From: Owenia fusiformis
Taxonomy: Eukaryota; Annelida; Polychaeta; Sabellida; Oweniidae
Direction: 5' to 3'
Assembly: GCA_903813345.2 (NCBI GenBank)
Contig: CAIIXF020000006.1
Span: 17,920,348-17,984,347, forward strand
Length of the DNA: 64,000 nt
In this document: positions 9,061-20,681 of the stretch, in pieces
Numbering within the stretch: position 1 is the stretch's first letter
Layout: each line of letters opens with the position of its first letter
Position numbers and translations under genes: made by a program
Notes under the pieces: model-generated
What the model was told of the DNA's origin: nothing
The model's database searches: none
What the model saw: only the letters and a program-made list of their open reading frames with translations

Positions 9061-12000
9061 CTGAAATAATAAAACATTTTTTGATATGGAAAATCAACTT
9101 GTATTTTATGTGCTATATCTTGATGATGAAATTAATTTTATTCAAATGTTAAATACAGTGTGTCCCAAAAAAAAGGAAACCAGCAATAGATTGCTTATTT
9201 CTCAAATATGAATAATAATAGGAAAATTTCACAGCTACCATCTGGTAGGTTATGATGGGTCAAAGTTGTTTTAACCCCAGTGTCCTTCAACATACCCCCA
9301 TTCCTTTCAATGCAAATGTCTGCCCTTGATCTCATCGCACGTACTGCATCCCTGATGATGACACTGGGGTTAAAACAACTTTGAATGGACATTGGGATTT
9401 AAAAGGGGTGTTAAATATGATATGTGTAATTTTAATTGGAATAAATGAGTATAAGAGTGATATCCTGTTTGTTGTCACTTATCACTTTGTTATGATGGTG
9501 AAATTGACTTTGCTGAAAGTGGTACAAACTCATTTCTGACATGGTCACTTAAATCCCTTATAACTCAGTCATCCGTGAAGGAAAATAGACAACTTTGGTA
9601 TCATAAGAAAGAGGACATCATAATCTATCAGATGGAAGCTGTGAAATTTTCTTATCATTATTCATATTTGAGAAATAAGCAATCTATTGCTGGTTTCCTT
9701 TTTTTTGGGACACCCTGTAATGTTCCACTTCTCTGGACCAATCTGTAAACACTATATATTAATGATAGTAGGCTGGTTGGTATCATATTTTAAAGTTTGA
9801 GAATCAAAACAATGCTTTGGTATGAGCAATGAGTATACCTCCTATTGTAGTGCCATTCCTCAAAATTTCATTATTCAAAGCAATTTTTACATTTCAAACA
9901 TTGGTATACCTGTATGACTCCTATTGTAATGCCAACCACACCCAATATGTAGAGATTCGATTTTAACCAATACTTCATCTCACCAAGACAGCCCTAAAAA
10001 CATACAAAAAGAAGTTTAAGCATCCGCATTTTATGTTATGTAACTTTATGCTGTTTAAAATAAAATAACAGTGTATATTTTGAAATCCAGAAAAAGAAAA
10101 AACTAGTTTCAATCAGAACAACGGCAACGCCAAAGCGTAGCGAATCCCATCGAACAGAAATGGCTGGCATTTTTACAAACGAATAGCAAATATCATAAAC
10201 AACACACCAGAAAGGCCACCATTTTCAAAATGGTTGCTCACTAGCCAAGTTGTCATCAGAAGAAATAATATGCTTTTAAGTAGCCACCTCTAAAATTTTT
10301 GAAAAATCGCACACGTACTTGTAAAATAACACACATAAAAATGGTGGCCATTTTTCAAAATGGCCGACTACTCCCCAAAGTTTTATTAGACAATGTGCCA
10401 TGCTTAAAGTATTCACATATCAAATATGAACAAAATCGCTCCACTACTTTTCGAGTTATAGTAAAATACGTTAAAATGGCGGCCATTTTTCAAAATGGCC
10501 ACTGTCTACCAAAAGTGTCATTAGAAATAGACAGTGTGCCATGCTTATAGTATTCACATACCAAATATGAACAAAATCACTCCACTACTTTTCGAGTTAT
10601 AGTAAAATACATTAAAATGGCGGCCATTTTTCAAATTTTTTTCAAAATGGCCGCCTTCTACCAAAAGTGTCATAGGACAGTGTGCCATGCTTATAGTATT
10701 CACATACCAAATATGAACAAAATCGCTCCACTACTTTTCGAGTTATAGTAAAATACATTAAAATGGCGGCCATTTTTCAAATTTTTTTTCAAAATGGCCG
10801 CCTTCTACCAAAAGTGTCTTTAGACAGTGTGCAATGCTTATAGTATTCACATACCAAATATGAACAAAATCGCTCCACTATTTTTTGAGTTATAGCAAAA
10901 ATCGTAAAATGACGAGTAAAGGCTGCCATTTTTCAAGATGGCTGCCATGTGCTTCTTTAATATCTACATTTGTAGCATTATTAATGTCCTTTATAATTTT
11001 TTTACATTTAAAACATATTGCTATTACAGTTTTACATATTACACCCAAATTACTGTAAAATCGGCACTAAAATGGCTGCCATTTTGAAATGAGCAGCCAT
11101 TTTGAAAATCGGCTTTCGAGCAGAACTTCTACCCCCATAGGTTATATGTGTACAAAATATGAACAACATCGGGCCAACGGTATTTGAGTTATTGCCCGGA
11201 CGGACGGACGTACATACGGACGGACGGACGGACGGACGGAGGCGTTCCCTATATCCCTCCAAACTTCGTTCGATGGGATAATTATTACGGATATCATTTT
11301 CACTTTTCTAACTCAAGAAAATGGTGCTAAAATGCTCACTTACAATTCTGTACCAGAGGTGAGGTTTCCCTGAGTGACCACAGTTAGTGGAGCGTATGAT
11401 ACAGCATGAATCTGGCACCCATTTCTTCTCTGGCCACCCATTTGAGTTGTACCAGTCTGTATGGTTGGTCACGCCACAACATTTGAACTGGAAAATAAGA
11501 GCACAATATTACAGGGGTGTATAGCAAGTTTCAAGCGTCGATGCAGAAAAGAAGTTTTGGAATAAAGTATTTGGTGTTTGTTACAAAATATTTTGAATTA
11601 TTGTCCATTTGAATTATTTTAGGCATTGAGGCCCTTTTATATTAATAGTCCCTCTATATCACGCGGTCCTAACTTCGACCGTTAATTTGAATTTTTGACC
11701 TACCGGATGTTTGAAAATCAAGGATTACGAGTCTCATACTGCACCGTTTTTCTTCAAACTTGTTCCATTCAACACCATAACACAAATCCCTTTCTGATGG
11801 TACATTATTCTCTTCAACAGAGTCCCTACTTCGCTGCTAGAACAAGAGGCTCTTTACAATAAAGTAATGCACCGACAGAAAGGCAATTTTGTTCTGCTTT
11901 TAATGGAATAAGTTTGAAGAAAAATGGTGCAGTATGGGACTCACAATCCTTGATTTTCAAGCACCTGGTAGGTCAAAAATTCAAATTAACGGTCGAAGTT

Positions 12001-14588
12001 AGGATCGCGTGTATATGTGGAATACATAAAACCGAAATGTTTTGGTGGAACCAATGATGTTCCTTGTACTCACATCTTGTTGCATAGTTTCCCAGGCTGC
12101 TGATAATCCCTCCTCATCCCTAGAGCTTGGGGGTGGATACTTCTGTTTGATACCTTCACGCAGCTCATCTTTGATTAATCGCTCCACCTAGGATCAATAG
12201 ATTTGATATTTAATCGCCAAGGAATTTTCCTCAGAATGTACACATAGTATTCAATAATAATATACATGTATAATAGAATACGATGTTGAATACACCATCA
12301 GTATCGACAACTTGACAAGAGTGTGGCTATTTATATCAATGAGTGAAATAAAATAATACCACAAAAATCATATATTTTATTTAATTTAAATCATAATGCA
12401 TGTAATGTAGTATTTTGTCATAATGAATGTGGCATCTGTGAGATGTTCTCCATATTTCTCCATATTTCTCCATATTATTATGCACCATTCAAAAGTTTGC
12501 CTGAGCCCCCCCCCCCTCTCCACATGGAAGGGCTGATGATTATTACAAAATAATAAAAATTGGGTTTATAGATGCCCTACCCGAGGAGCAATCTAGTGAG
12601 TCAATTTCAGTACCCTGGGAGCAATAATAGCTTGTCAAATCTAGTCTAAAATCCTGGAAAACAAGAATACACATTTCAAAAGTCCCTACCCCTTGATGAA
12701 GTGCTAGGTCAAAATCAGAATTCCTCCCCATGGGACAAAACTTTGTGTCTAATTTCCCATGGGGGGGGTCTCGTTCAAACCTAAATAAAGTTAGGAACAA
12801 AGATTATTCAAGCTCCAGTAAAAAACCTACCTCAGTCCTGTATATAAAGGCCAAGATCCCAGCAACAATCTCAAGGGCAAATATCACCACAACAAACAGA
12901 AAATACTGCAATAAAATATGTTCATGAAATTATTTAAGCATTCAGTATTGCCTTTTTAATTTCTGGACAAATTACAATATTGATACCAGAGATCTCGCCA
13001 GGATTTTTTCTCAGGTGGGTGCAAAATTCTCATTTTCACAATTCAGACCAAAATTGGTCAAAATATGCCAATTTTTCATGATTTTTCTTATTTTCAAATG
13101 AGTGCAAATGGATTTTCAGGTGGGTGCAAGCCTATTTTCAAAATCGTAAGTGGGTGCTGCCCCACTTACTTTAATACTGGGGAGATCACTAGAGACAGTT
13201 TCTGCAATATTTATTTGGACACATCTTCATAAATCATAACCCTTTTCTAACTTAAATGTTTGATTGCAATATATTTAGTCTGACAAATCATGAAAATAAA
13301 TGTTAACAGCCTTGATGGGTTTCATACTTTTATTTGATTAAAGATGTCACTCACTGTAAGGAGCATGCATTGGTTCTCCATGATTGCCCCACAGCAGCCA
13401 AAGAAGCCAATGACAAGCACAATAACTCCTGCTGCTATACACAGTGCTGTAGCACTAAGAAAGCTGAAGTTGGGAGCAATCGAGGCATATGTCCCCTTAG
13501 CCATGTGAAGCCATATTCCTGTCCCAAGCACACCGCATCCCAGCAACTGAAACAAATACTTTAACCCCTAAGCTATGGCAGATTAAAAACCATGTAAAAC
13601 AATACATTTTTTTTCAGTTTGGTCACAAAAATAGTGGTTGGTCAACTTCTATCTTCTATGAAATAATTAAAATGGTTGAACACATTAAAAATCTCAAACG
13701 AGGTAATGGAGCATTGTAAAAGTGAGACTAAAATATAGCTAGATGCAAAATACATGACGTAAATGCACTTTGTAATTTAAACGACCAATGCTTAGTTTGA
13801 AAATATTTTTTGTATACTATTTTCTATTATGAATCATTATTCAACTTTGATTGTTAAAATATACATGTACATAATTATATACTGTTTTTTTAGAATATTG
13901 GTACTTTCAAATCCCCAAATAGTCCTGTATGTTCTACACATTAATGCACATGCACATGTCTGAAGCTTCGCAATTAATTTGCACAATGCGATAGACACCC
14001 TAGTTCTCATACAGTAGCAAAATGTCTAACAATATCACATAAACCATACAGAAGGTCATAATATTACCCCAATGTATGAGTATATTGGTGAAGAGTCCAG
14101 GCATCATGCCAGACATATGTTACACATTCCTAGGAGAATACTACTCTCTGCTAAGTATCCATATATTCAAGATGTTAGATAATACACTCCAGGTTAACAA
14201 CATTTAGTTTTAAAGGTAACATTATTTTTCTTGACTATAACACAAGAATATACCCCTCCCCCCTATCCCCCATCAAACCAATATCTCTTGGTCATATCTC
14301 AAAAGGCAGTTAGTTTCTCAAAATAGATTTTATCACACAAGATCTAATGAACACTCCTTCATAAGCTTTGGATTCATGTTTATAATGCCATACATGTTTG
14401 AGATGGAAATTTTTGGCTAATTGTGAATTTGTGATACAAGACCAAATAAAGAATTGAAAATAATACGTCTTTTTTATTGTATCACCCTGTATTATATGTA
14501 CCTAAATTCATAAAAAACGACTTACCCAAAACAGTACATTAAAAGCAAAGAATATGTATTTCACGACGCTGTAGGCTTTGACTCCCAT
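8995..14588 (-). CDS. TSPAN4/9-like: Tetraspanin, TSPAN4/TSPAN9-like, complete
   Basis: Seven coding exons (14588-14526, 13546-13355, 12905-12831, 12187-12074, 11487-11344, 9993-9910, 9060-8995) join in phase 0 throughout, giving 245 aa. Order: short N-terminus MGVKAYSVVKY, TM1 (about 12-34), small loop, TM2 (53-75) followed by GCCGA, TM3 (86-108), large extracellular loop 110-198 with CCG at 151-153, CC at 176-177, C184 and C198, TM4 (about 205-235), and tail CCLRNDKYYE. Six loop cysteines, the CCG motif, length and uniform phase-0 introns are diagnostic of tetraspanins. Loop sequences TDWY, VPDSCC and the TM4 QILGM context point to the TSPAN4/9 subgroup. These four-pass plasma-membrane proteins organise integrins and other partners into microdomains. 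The subgroup assignment is less certain than the family. A 5' UTR acceptor at about 14643-14644 implies an upstream noncoding exon. Confidence 0.93.
9156..9717. mobile_element. Mariner-type MITE in tetraspanin intron 6
   Basis: TIRs of about 80 bp, starting CAGTGTGTCCCAAAAAAAAG on the left and ending with the complement of CAGGGTGTCCCAAAAAAAAG on the right, are each flanked by TA (9154-9155, 9718-9719). The arms include GCAATAGATTGCTTATTTCT. The 562-bp body has no transposase-like frame. Confidence 0.82.
9910..9993 (-). CDS. TSPAN4/9-like: Tetraspanin exon 6 (last loop Cys, TM4)
   Basis: 28 codons, GCLGEMKYWLKSNLYILG and onward to GVIQ. It supplies the sixth loop cysteine and the first half of TM4. 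Acceptor TTTTTAG, donor GTATAC. Confidence 0.9.
10118..11283 (+). mobile_element. CTAGATAA...GGGATAA element, copy 2, with tandem array
   Basis: It has the same ends as copy 1 at 6262: GGCAACGCCAAAGCGTAGCG with AATCCCATCGAAC near 10120, and CTTCGTTCGATGGGATAATT at the right. The interior is a tandem array of about 145-bp units (anchor ACATACCAAATATGAACAAA near 10415, 10555, 10701 and 10848). Each unit has a palindromic AAAATGGCGGCCATTTT block. A (CGGA)n microsatellite is at 11198-11240. It sits in tetraspanin intron 5. Confidence 0.78.
11344..11487 (-). CDS. TSPAN4/9-like: Tetraspanin exon 5 (CCG and SCC)
   Basis: 48 codons beginning FKCCGVTNHTDWY and including WVPDSCC and NCG. It carries five of the six disulfide-forming cysteines of the large loop and one N-x-T sequon (N-H-T). 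Acceptor TTTTCCAG, donor GTAAGT. Confidence 0.93.
11655..12016. mobile_element. CAC...GTG MITE in tetraspanin intron 4
   Basis: The element 11660-12011 has TIRs CACGCGGTCCTAACTTCGAC and CACGCGATCCTAACTTCGAC (one mismatch in the first 20 bases), extending past 50 bp. It is flanked by TATAT on each side. Because TATAT is repetitive, the duplication may be 3 or 5 bp. CAC termini occur in CACTA, Chapaev and Transib elements, and a 5-bp TSD would favour Transib. Confidence 0.8.
12074..12187 (-). CDS. TSPAN4/9-like: Tetraspanin exon 4 (large loop, helices A/B)
   Basis: 38 codons, VERLIKDELREGIKQKY then a linker and AAWETMQQD. This is the charged helical stalk leading to the CCG motif. Acceptor GATCCTAG, donor GTGAGT. 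Confidence 0.9.
12831..12905 (-). CDS. TSPAN4/9-like: Tetraspanin exon 3 (TM3)
   Basis: 25 codons, YFLFVVVIFALEIVAGILAF and onward to YRTE, a complete third membrane span. Acceptor TTATTGCAG, donor GTAGGT. Confidence 0.9.
12986..13190. repeat. hAT-like short repeat in tetraspanin intron 2
   Basis: The left end CAGAGATCTCGCCAGGATTT and the right end, complement of CTAGTGATCTCCCCAGTA, are imperfect inverted repeats. The interior repeats CAGGTGGGTGCAA. A related end, CAGTGATCTCCCCAGGATTT, occurs near 43410. No clear TSD is visible. Confidence 0.55.
13355..13546 (-). CDS. TSPAN4/9-like: Tetraspanin exon 2 (TM1 end, TM2)
   Basis: Acceptor TTTGTTTCAG and donor GTGAGT; 64 codons. It starts LLGCGVLGTGIWL, the conserved end of TM1, covers the small extracellular loop and ends after FGCCGAIMENQCMLLT, the cytoplasmic TM2 border with likely palmitoylated cysteines. 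Confidence 0.93.
13547..14525 (-). other. Tetraspanin intron 1, otherwise featureless
   Basis: An AT-rich intron without any repeat I can match elsewhere in the window and without a convincing open frame. Confidence 0.6.
14526..14588 (-). CDS. TSPAN4/9-like: Tetraspanin exon 1 (start codon)
   Basis: ATG at 14588-14586 and donor GTAAGT after TTT TGG. It encodes 21 residues, MGVKAYSVVKYIFFAFNVLF plus W. In-frame stops precede the ATG within the UTR, and AG at 14644-14643 after a pyrimidine run suggests the UTR is spliced. Confidence 0.92.
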
Positions 14589-15187
14589 TCTGCTGACTAT
14601 TTAGTAAAGTCCTTTCAGTTCAGAGTTGCTGATTCCTTATATCTAGGGATAAAAATAATCCAATGAGTTAGACCTCATTCATGTCTTATGTTCATTTAAT
14701 ATTAAAAGTTATAAACACTGGTGATAAGATTCACAATTGTATGTCTATATTGTCTAATCATTTCAAATCAATATATACTGCACTTTTATCATTTCAAACA
14801 GCCATTTTGATGTTATATCACGTTTGCATGTGTAAGTTGTATTTTCATTTATATTCATAATGAAAACTCAGTTAACAATTAAAGTATATCATCGCACGCT
14901 GCTTAGTGATTAAAACAGGCAAATGAGCCAATTAAGAGTAGAGCTCACATGAATATTGATGTATCACAATTAATAAATGCCTGAAGATATAATCAGTTGA
15001 GGTTAACTTTTATTTCATAAATAACAACTCAGATAACAACAATCTTTGGAATTTTTGATCTACAGTATTTACCCTTTGGCAAAACCATTCTATTTGAAAA
15101 TTGAACTTCAATTAACAGAATTAAAATGAAAATACAGATAATATGTTTATAAACCTGCCAATCAATAAATGTAACTTTATACATATA

Positions 15188-16013
15188 TCAGGTGTCCCAA
15201 AAAAATTGAGCCACTTTTTGACAAGTATTATCTCAGCAACTGATGAACCAAATTCACTGAAAATGTGTACAAAGTAGCCCAGGAGTATTGGTAGCAAGGT
15301 ATAAAAATATGAAAAAGATCAAGTAAATATTATGTGAGTACTAAGAAATTCAAGATAGCATGTCATAATAGCCCATACCGGAGCAATGCAATGTGAACCT
15401 TATAACATTTCTACCCAAAAAATGAGAAGCAATTTGACAAGTAATTTCTCACCAATAGATGAGCCAAATTCTTCGAGAACTTTACCTTAGGCATTTTAGG
15501 TTATCCTCTGCTAGTGCCACGAATATGTAAGAGATTGGTCTCATAGTATTTGTGTATTTTAGAATTAAAGACAGTATGTCAAAATAACCAATATCAATGT
15601 AAAACTCACTTATTAATCCATTTCCAAGTAAAAATACTTTTCCGCATTTTTTCTTACAATATCACCTCCAATAAATTTGAGAATGAATTGGATTTTGGAT
15701 ATTTGGGATGAATGAAAAGAATTGATCAGATATCACTCAGATCCCATCGAACACAATGAAGACTGAGCGTGCGAAGACGATAGCTGGTACAAACATTTTT
15801 GAAGTCTCATATCAGAGCTCCGGTATGGGAATTTTTGACATGCTGTTTTGAATTTCTTAGAACTCACAGAATATGTACTTGATCTTTTTTATATTTTTAC
15901 AACTTGCTAAAAATACTCTTAGACTACTTTGTACAAATTTTCAGTGAATTTGGATAATCAGTTGCCGAGATAATACTTGCCAAAAAGTGGCTCATTTTTT
16001 TTGGGACACCTGA
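15188..16013. mobile_element. Long-TIR mariner-type MITE
   Basis: TCAGGTGTCCCAAAAAAATT at the left and its complement at the right, TA-flanked (15186-15187, 16014-16015), open inverted arms of about 165 bp (to AAAAGATCAAGTA). Secondary similarity around TCCGGTATGGG / CCCATACCGGAG continues the pairing inward. No transposase was found. It lies upstream of the tetraspanin start. Confidence 0.82.
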
Positions 16014-16046
16014 TATATTTAAAAAAACAATCGCATGATTTTCATT

Positions 16047-16140
16047 CTGATACTCATAGCATCTTTCTGTTTCACCTGAAACATCTCAGGGCTGAGAAGA
16101 AATGGTTTATCATGATGTATGACTTTGGATAAAGTAAGAA
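16047..16140. repeat. Repeat shared with the SLC30A1 upstream region
   Basis: CATCTTTCTGTTTCACCTGA followed by AACATCTCAGGGCTGAGAAG and a TTTATCATGATG segment. The same words occur at 45446-45484 and 45714-45770, where about 230 bp separate the two halves. Confidence 0.55.
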
Positions 16141-16238
16141 GGGGAGAAACAAATAGAAAAATGCTCTGTAGCAAATTTTGAATATCATCAATTTAATTCA
16201 TTTTCATCAATTAAATGCAATAAATACCCTTTCTAATC

Positions 16239-16963
16239 AAAAGACCACGTGCAGTATGGCAAGTGATTTAAGACGGTCATATCTTTCACCATGAGTACTT
16301 TCTGGGCATAAATACAGTGGCTTTTATTTAAACAATATGTTTTCTTTCAAGTAAAGTACCCCTGATGATAAAAATATAAATCAAACAATTCAAAAAAATT
16401 ATGAATAGGGACCCCATGTCAACATTTTTTTCAAAATATTGAACCTATTTACTCAAAAGAGGATCTTCTTTTTCTGATTTTTATTGCATGGAAACATTAT
16501 TCAACAAGGAGTCTAAGACATGTTCAAAAATAGAATGGTATTGAAAGTCTAGTTTTGAAGATATCAATTTTCGATGACCAAAATTATGCTGAAAACAATG
16601 GATAGCATGAGTATTCCCTTTGGGAAAATAACATGGGATATGTGGTTTTTAACTTTAACTCATTTCAATACCCATCCCCTTTTCAGAAATTGTTAATATA
16701 GTGTAGAGGAGACTTTTGATATGTTTAAATTGAGAAAAACAAGATCCTCTTTTTAGAAAATGAGCCTAACATTTTTCAAAAAGTGCCAAGATGGGGCCCT
16801 AATCCATAATTTTTCAGAGAGTTGGATTGATATTTTACTATCATGGGGACTTCACTTGAAATAAAACTGTTTTAATAAAAGCCACTGTATTTATGGCCAG
16901 AAAGTACTCATGGTGAAAGATATGACTGTCTAAAATCACTTGCCATACTGCAGGTGGTCTTTT
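16239..16963. mobile_element. Palindromic MITE, AAAAGACCAC ends
   Basis: The left arm starts AAAAGACCACGTGCAGTATG and the right arm is its complement (AAAAGACCACCTGCAGTATG). Pairing continues for roughly 250 bp per side, including AAGATATGACCGTC-type and AGGATCTT-type segments, so the whole 725 bp is nearly one imperfect palindrome. No flanking duplication is clear. Confidence 0.72.
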
Positions 16964-17283
16964 GGCCTCATTTATATACAAATAACTTAGGTAAAATAAT
17001 CATTCTATCATATTGCAATAAATTCCTCATACTAATTCAAATAGATGATAATAATAGTGTATAATGCTGTCAAGAAGTAAACCCAAACATGGCATTGTTA
17101 TTGTAATTGAATTAGGTTGGTCCCTCATTAAATACACTTGACGAAACGATCTGAAAATTGTTAAAAGTAGGGGTCATTGCAACAGCTCCGCTCCTCAATA
17201 TTTTATCAATTCTGTTTTCTTTATGTGGAATGAAAAATGAGTATCCACTCCAAATGTATAAGTATAAATCAGTATTATACATA

Positions 17284-17455
17284 TCAGGGGTTTCATTAGC
17301 AGCAGGCAACAGGTGCATGAATTTTTACTGGTTGTTTTCACAAAATTGCCTGTTGTTTTTAGGGACTTTTTAACTTTTTCATTAATGATGTCCATTAATT
17401 TTGCCTGTTGTTTTCATTTATTTAGCCTGTTGTGAGAAATTCTAGTGAAGCCCCT
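17284..17455. repeat. CAACAGGC-family short element
   Basis: It runs from CAGGGGTTTCATTAGCAGCA, through GGCAACAG, three GCCTGTTGTTTT motifs and GTGAGAAATTCTAGTGAAGC, to CCCCT. It is an inverted, older copy of the element 44468-44611. Confidence 0.7.
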
Positions 17456-17639
17456 CATGCCTGCACACTCAGTGGCCATAGAATATGGTAACTCAAACTC
17501 AACAGATCCGCCATTTATACAGCTCACTCAGCAGAAAAATGGAGGCCATTTTGAAACGAAATTCCACTTCGCTAAATTAAAATATATATTTAACAATCAA
17601 TTAAAACTGGGATATAAGCTGATATTCTGCAAATGTGTA

Positions 17640-18073
17640 CATAAAGGTCGAACTCCCATGCAGTGTCTCGGTATAGACACTGCGGCGGGCAGATGAAGAA
17701 AATTCCCAAAATTTGGGGAAAATAGTTCCCCTTTTCATCATGTATGTGGTCAATTTTCACACAACTTATGAATTCATGAATGTTCCCCAAACATTATTTT
17801 GTCAAAATATTTCAAAATTATTGAAATATGAGAAGAAATCACCGCGGAAGGAATTCTGAGTAAAAGTTTTGTTGATAATAGTTTACCGCACGTGTTGTTT
17901 ATTAGTTAATACGCGCAATTCAACCAATGAAATTATCTAAATTTTACAATCACGCAACCTGTGCATGGGACTAAAACCAATCACGTCAGTTGTTTATTAC
18001 GAAGTTACCATGCTTACGATGAGATACCTGCCCGCCGCAGTGATATATCACTGCACAGGAGTTCGCATAAAGG
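17640..18073. mobile_element. MITE with 8-bp TSD and subterminal palindrome
   Basis: The element 17648-18065 is flanked by perfect CATAAAGG duplications (17640-17647, 18066-18073). TIRs: CGAACTCCCATGCAGTG on the left and the complement of CGAACTCCTGTGCAGTG on the right, each followed by a palindrome (GCAGTGATATATCACTGC on the right) and GGCGGGCAG. An 8-bp TSD is compatible with hAT or P elements. Confidence 0.85.
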
Positions 18074-18712
18074 TATGTTTTATATAATTGTGCCATAACA
18101 ACTGTGCATGTGTCACCATGATTTACAAATATTGAATATCATGGCGGCTCTAAACAATCACTCAAAGCCCGAATATAGAGAAGGCTTTGGACCTAAGTAA
18201 GGATACATTACTCGAGTCTCTAGCCAATTCTTGGCTAGAAGTGATTCCATCTGGAACACCGTGAACTATTGTAAAATCTTCAGCCGTCGTTCAATAAATT
18301 TATGTAATATTCTAAAAATCGTTCTGTTAATATTTCATGAATTGAAATGGTAACGGACTAACGGCTTGTCTTGTTGATGAGATATTGAACGTTTAAATAG
18401 ACGTTGTCTCGTTCTCCATTTTGAAAGCATGCCTTTTTTTCCGCTATAGCGATTTAGTCAAGATGGCTGCTTGTTGTAAAATATTTCCTTCAGTTTTATT
18501 TTATTCTTTTGTGAATAAATATCCTGCGAAGTAGACGAATGTATGAACTAGGACTGCGTGTAAAGATCAATGAAGGTGAGTTTATTATGTTTACATCAAT
18601 AAAAATAAGATGGCTGGGCAATTTAAAGGCAAATTCAAAACAACAAAGAGTGTCTTATTTATATTCTATGGCCACTCAGAATGGATACACAGTCGACAGA
18701 CAGTAGGCTAGA
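18074..18712. other. No supported gene
   Basis: No repeat shared within the window. A small palindrome TCTAGCCAATTCTTGGCTAGA is near 18220, and a donor-like AAGGTGAGT near 18571 follows an AT-rich stretch. Without a coding frame I do not call an exon. Confidence 0.35.
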
Positions 18713-19109
18713 CTAGAGTCCATTTCACTGTTGAATTACGTCAGTAAAACCTAAAAAATAAGAAATCAAAATATCATCATGCAAATATATATGGAAAAAG
18801 ATGTTCCTATTGTACATGAATGGCATTTGTATATCTTGGATTGCTTTTAGTTTGGCTTATAAAGTGTGTGGCCTCTTATATATGGATGCTTCTCTGCCAT
18901 GTTATTTTCAATAAGATTAACATGGCTGAAATTCTTCAAATTACAAGAGGGCACAGACTTATTGCACAAAAAACTAGAAAATTAGAAATATACAAATGTC
19001 ATTCACGTACAATATGAATCTATTTTTCCATATATTATTGCACAATGGTCTCCTGATTTCTTATTTTTGGGGTTCTACTGACGCAATAAAACAGTGAAAT
19101 GGACTCTAG
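18713..19109. mobile_element. Palindromic MITE, CTAGAGTCCATTTCAC family, copy 1
   Basis: Left CTAGAGTCCATTTCACTGTT and right complement GACTCTAG enclose arms that include AAATAAGAAATC and a TATTGCACAAT segment. The centre holds a small palindrome, ATGTTATTTTCAATAAGATT plus AACAT. A second, more diverged copy is at 33178-33640. No open frame inside is convincing. Confidence 0.72.
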
Positions 19110-19474
19110 GCCTAGCCTAGTATGTATCCAACAGACTGACTAGAAGTCAGTCTGTTATGATGTACTACTTTCCTGTGGAAATTGCAGTGAAATTTTTTGC
19201 ATAAAATTATCAATTAGAGGAACCATTTCTTCAATAATATAAACATTACAAAATTTCAATGAAATAGTAAGGTACAATTGAAAGCAATAAAAAGTAACAC
19301 AGCATATTGTCAAGTGGAAATAAAGCTAGTTGAAAAACAAATGTGCAAATTAATTTTACCAATCGGCCATTTTGAATAGCACTTCCTATGTAAACAAATA
19401 TTTCATACTACCAAACTTTAACATAGGTGCCTTATACAGGGCTGTCAACTTGGGACCACCTAATATGAGTGACT

Positions 19475-20245
19475 AGTGTGCGCCAAAACTCCAGAAAATC
19501 CCATAAACTGATGTTGAGGTAGGTTACTATGAAGTGACCCATAGTCATTATAGATTGGTTCATTGACTATTCATTTCTACTTGTCTGCAGTAAAAAAGGT
19601 GACACGAAAGGGCTAAACGGCTTGCCCCAAGGATCAACCGTCAAAAAGATGAGTTTGAAAAAATCTTTTTTTTTCAAATAATAGCAGCGAGTATATGAAA
19701 TAGGAGGAAACTTTGATATTGATATGTTTGATACTCTGTTTGGGTGTGGTCATTTTTATTAAAAACAATAATGGTGAAGAATTATATATTTCTGACCTTA
19801 AAACGCCATTTTAATGCAAAAGTCACCGTTGTTAATAATAATATTCCTATTTTACCTATTCAATGTTTTGTAACTATTACAATTACCATTATATTAGTTT
19901 TTGCCAAAGTAAATAATTGTAGGGCTCACACAAGGATCAACTTTATTTACAACTTTTTCAAATCTCGTGATGTTACGAAAAAATACTACGTTTAACAAAA
20001 TTCTACGTGTTAAATATTAAACAAAATAATGATAATGTGTTTGTTTTATTGTTTCAACTGAAAAATCACAATTTATTGCTCTTGCTCTTAGAGCGGCAGG
20101 GCATATACCAGTATGAAAAATCGTCAATACAGTTGATCCTTGTGTGACCCCTACAATAATTTACTTTGCCAAAAACTAATATAATGGTTAGTCGGTTATA
20201 TGGAAATCATTTGATAGGTAAAATAAGAACAATATCATTGACTTT
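19475..20245. repeat. Left long inverted arm of the 4.34-kb element
   Basis: It matches 22550-23325 in inverted orientation over about 770 bp with few differences (for example GTGACACGAAAGGGCTAAAC and TTGCTCTTGCTCTTAGAGCG). It also pairs with itself: TTGTAGGGCTCACACAAGGA near 19917 is complemented by TCCTTGTGTGACCCCTACAA near 20138. Confidence 0.88.
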
Positions 20246-20681
20246 TGAACAAAAAAGCATTATATAGTCAGATGTACCACATTTTGATCATTATTGTTTT
20301 AACCATAACTAAATTTTGCGAAATTTCCTTTAAATTTGCATTTTTGGAAACACATCTGCTTTTACCGATTCAATTCAGAACCACAATAGAAAGTAACTCT
20401 TTCATGAAAAACTTCGTCAACATGACTGAAGATTACTGAGTGCAGTCATTAATATGACCTCATATTTGGACAACCTCTCCTCTGTTGAAATTTTACTTCA
20501 AATTAGCAAATTTTATTCAAATCATCATGAAACAGAAATGATCAACTGTTATTTTTGAAATGCCAATTGATAAAGTATATTGCACTACGTGAATTGCAAT
20601 GGAAAATTGATTTGACATATTTATCTAAACAAAACAATATTGGTCCATGTTTTCTTTTTAATGGAATTGTATCTTTGAAGC

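Noticed and set aside
13334-13564. Plus-strand 76-codon open frame with several cysteines
   Set aside because: It is the antisense of tetraspanin exon 2, whose minus-strand product is clearly conserved.
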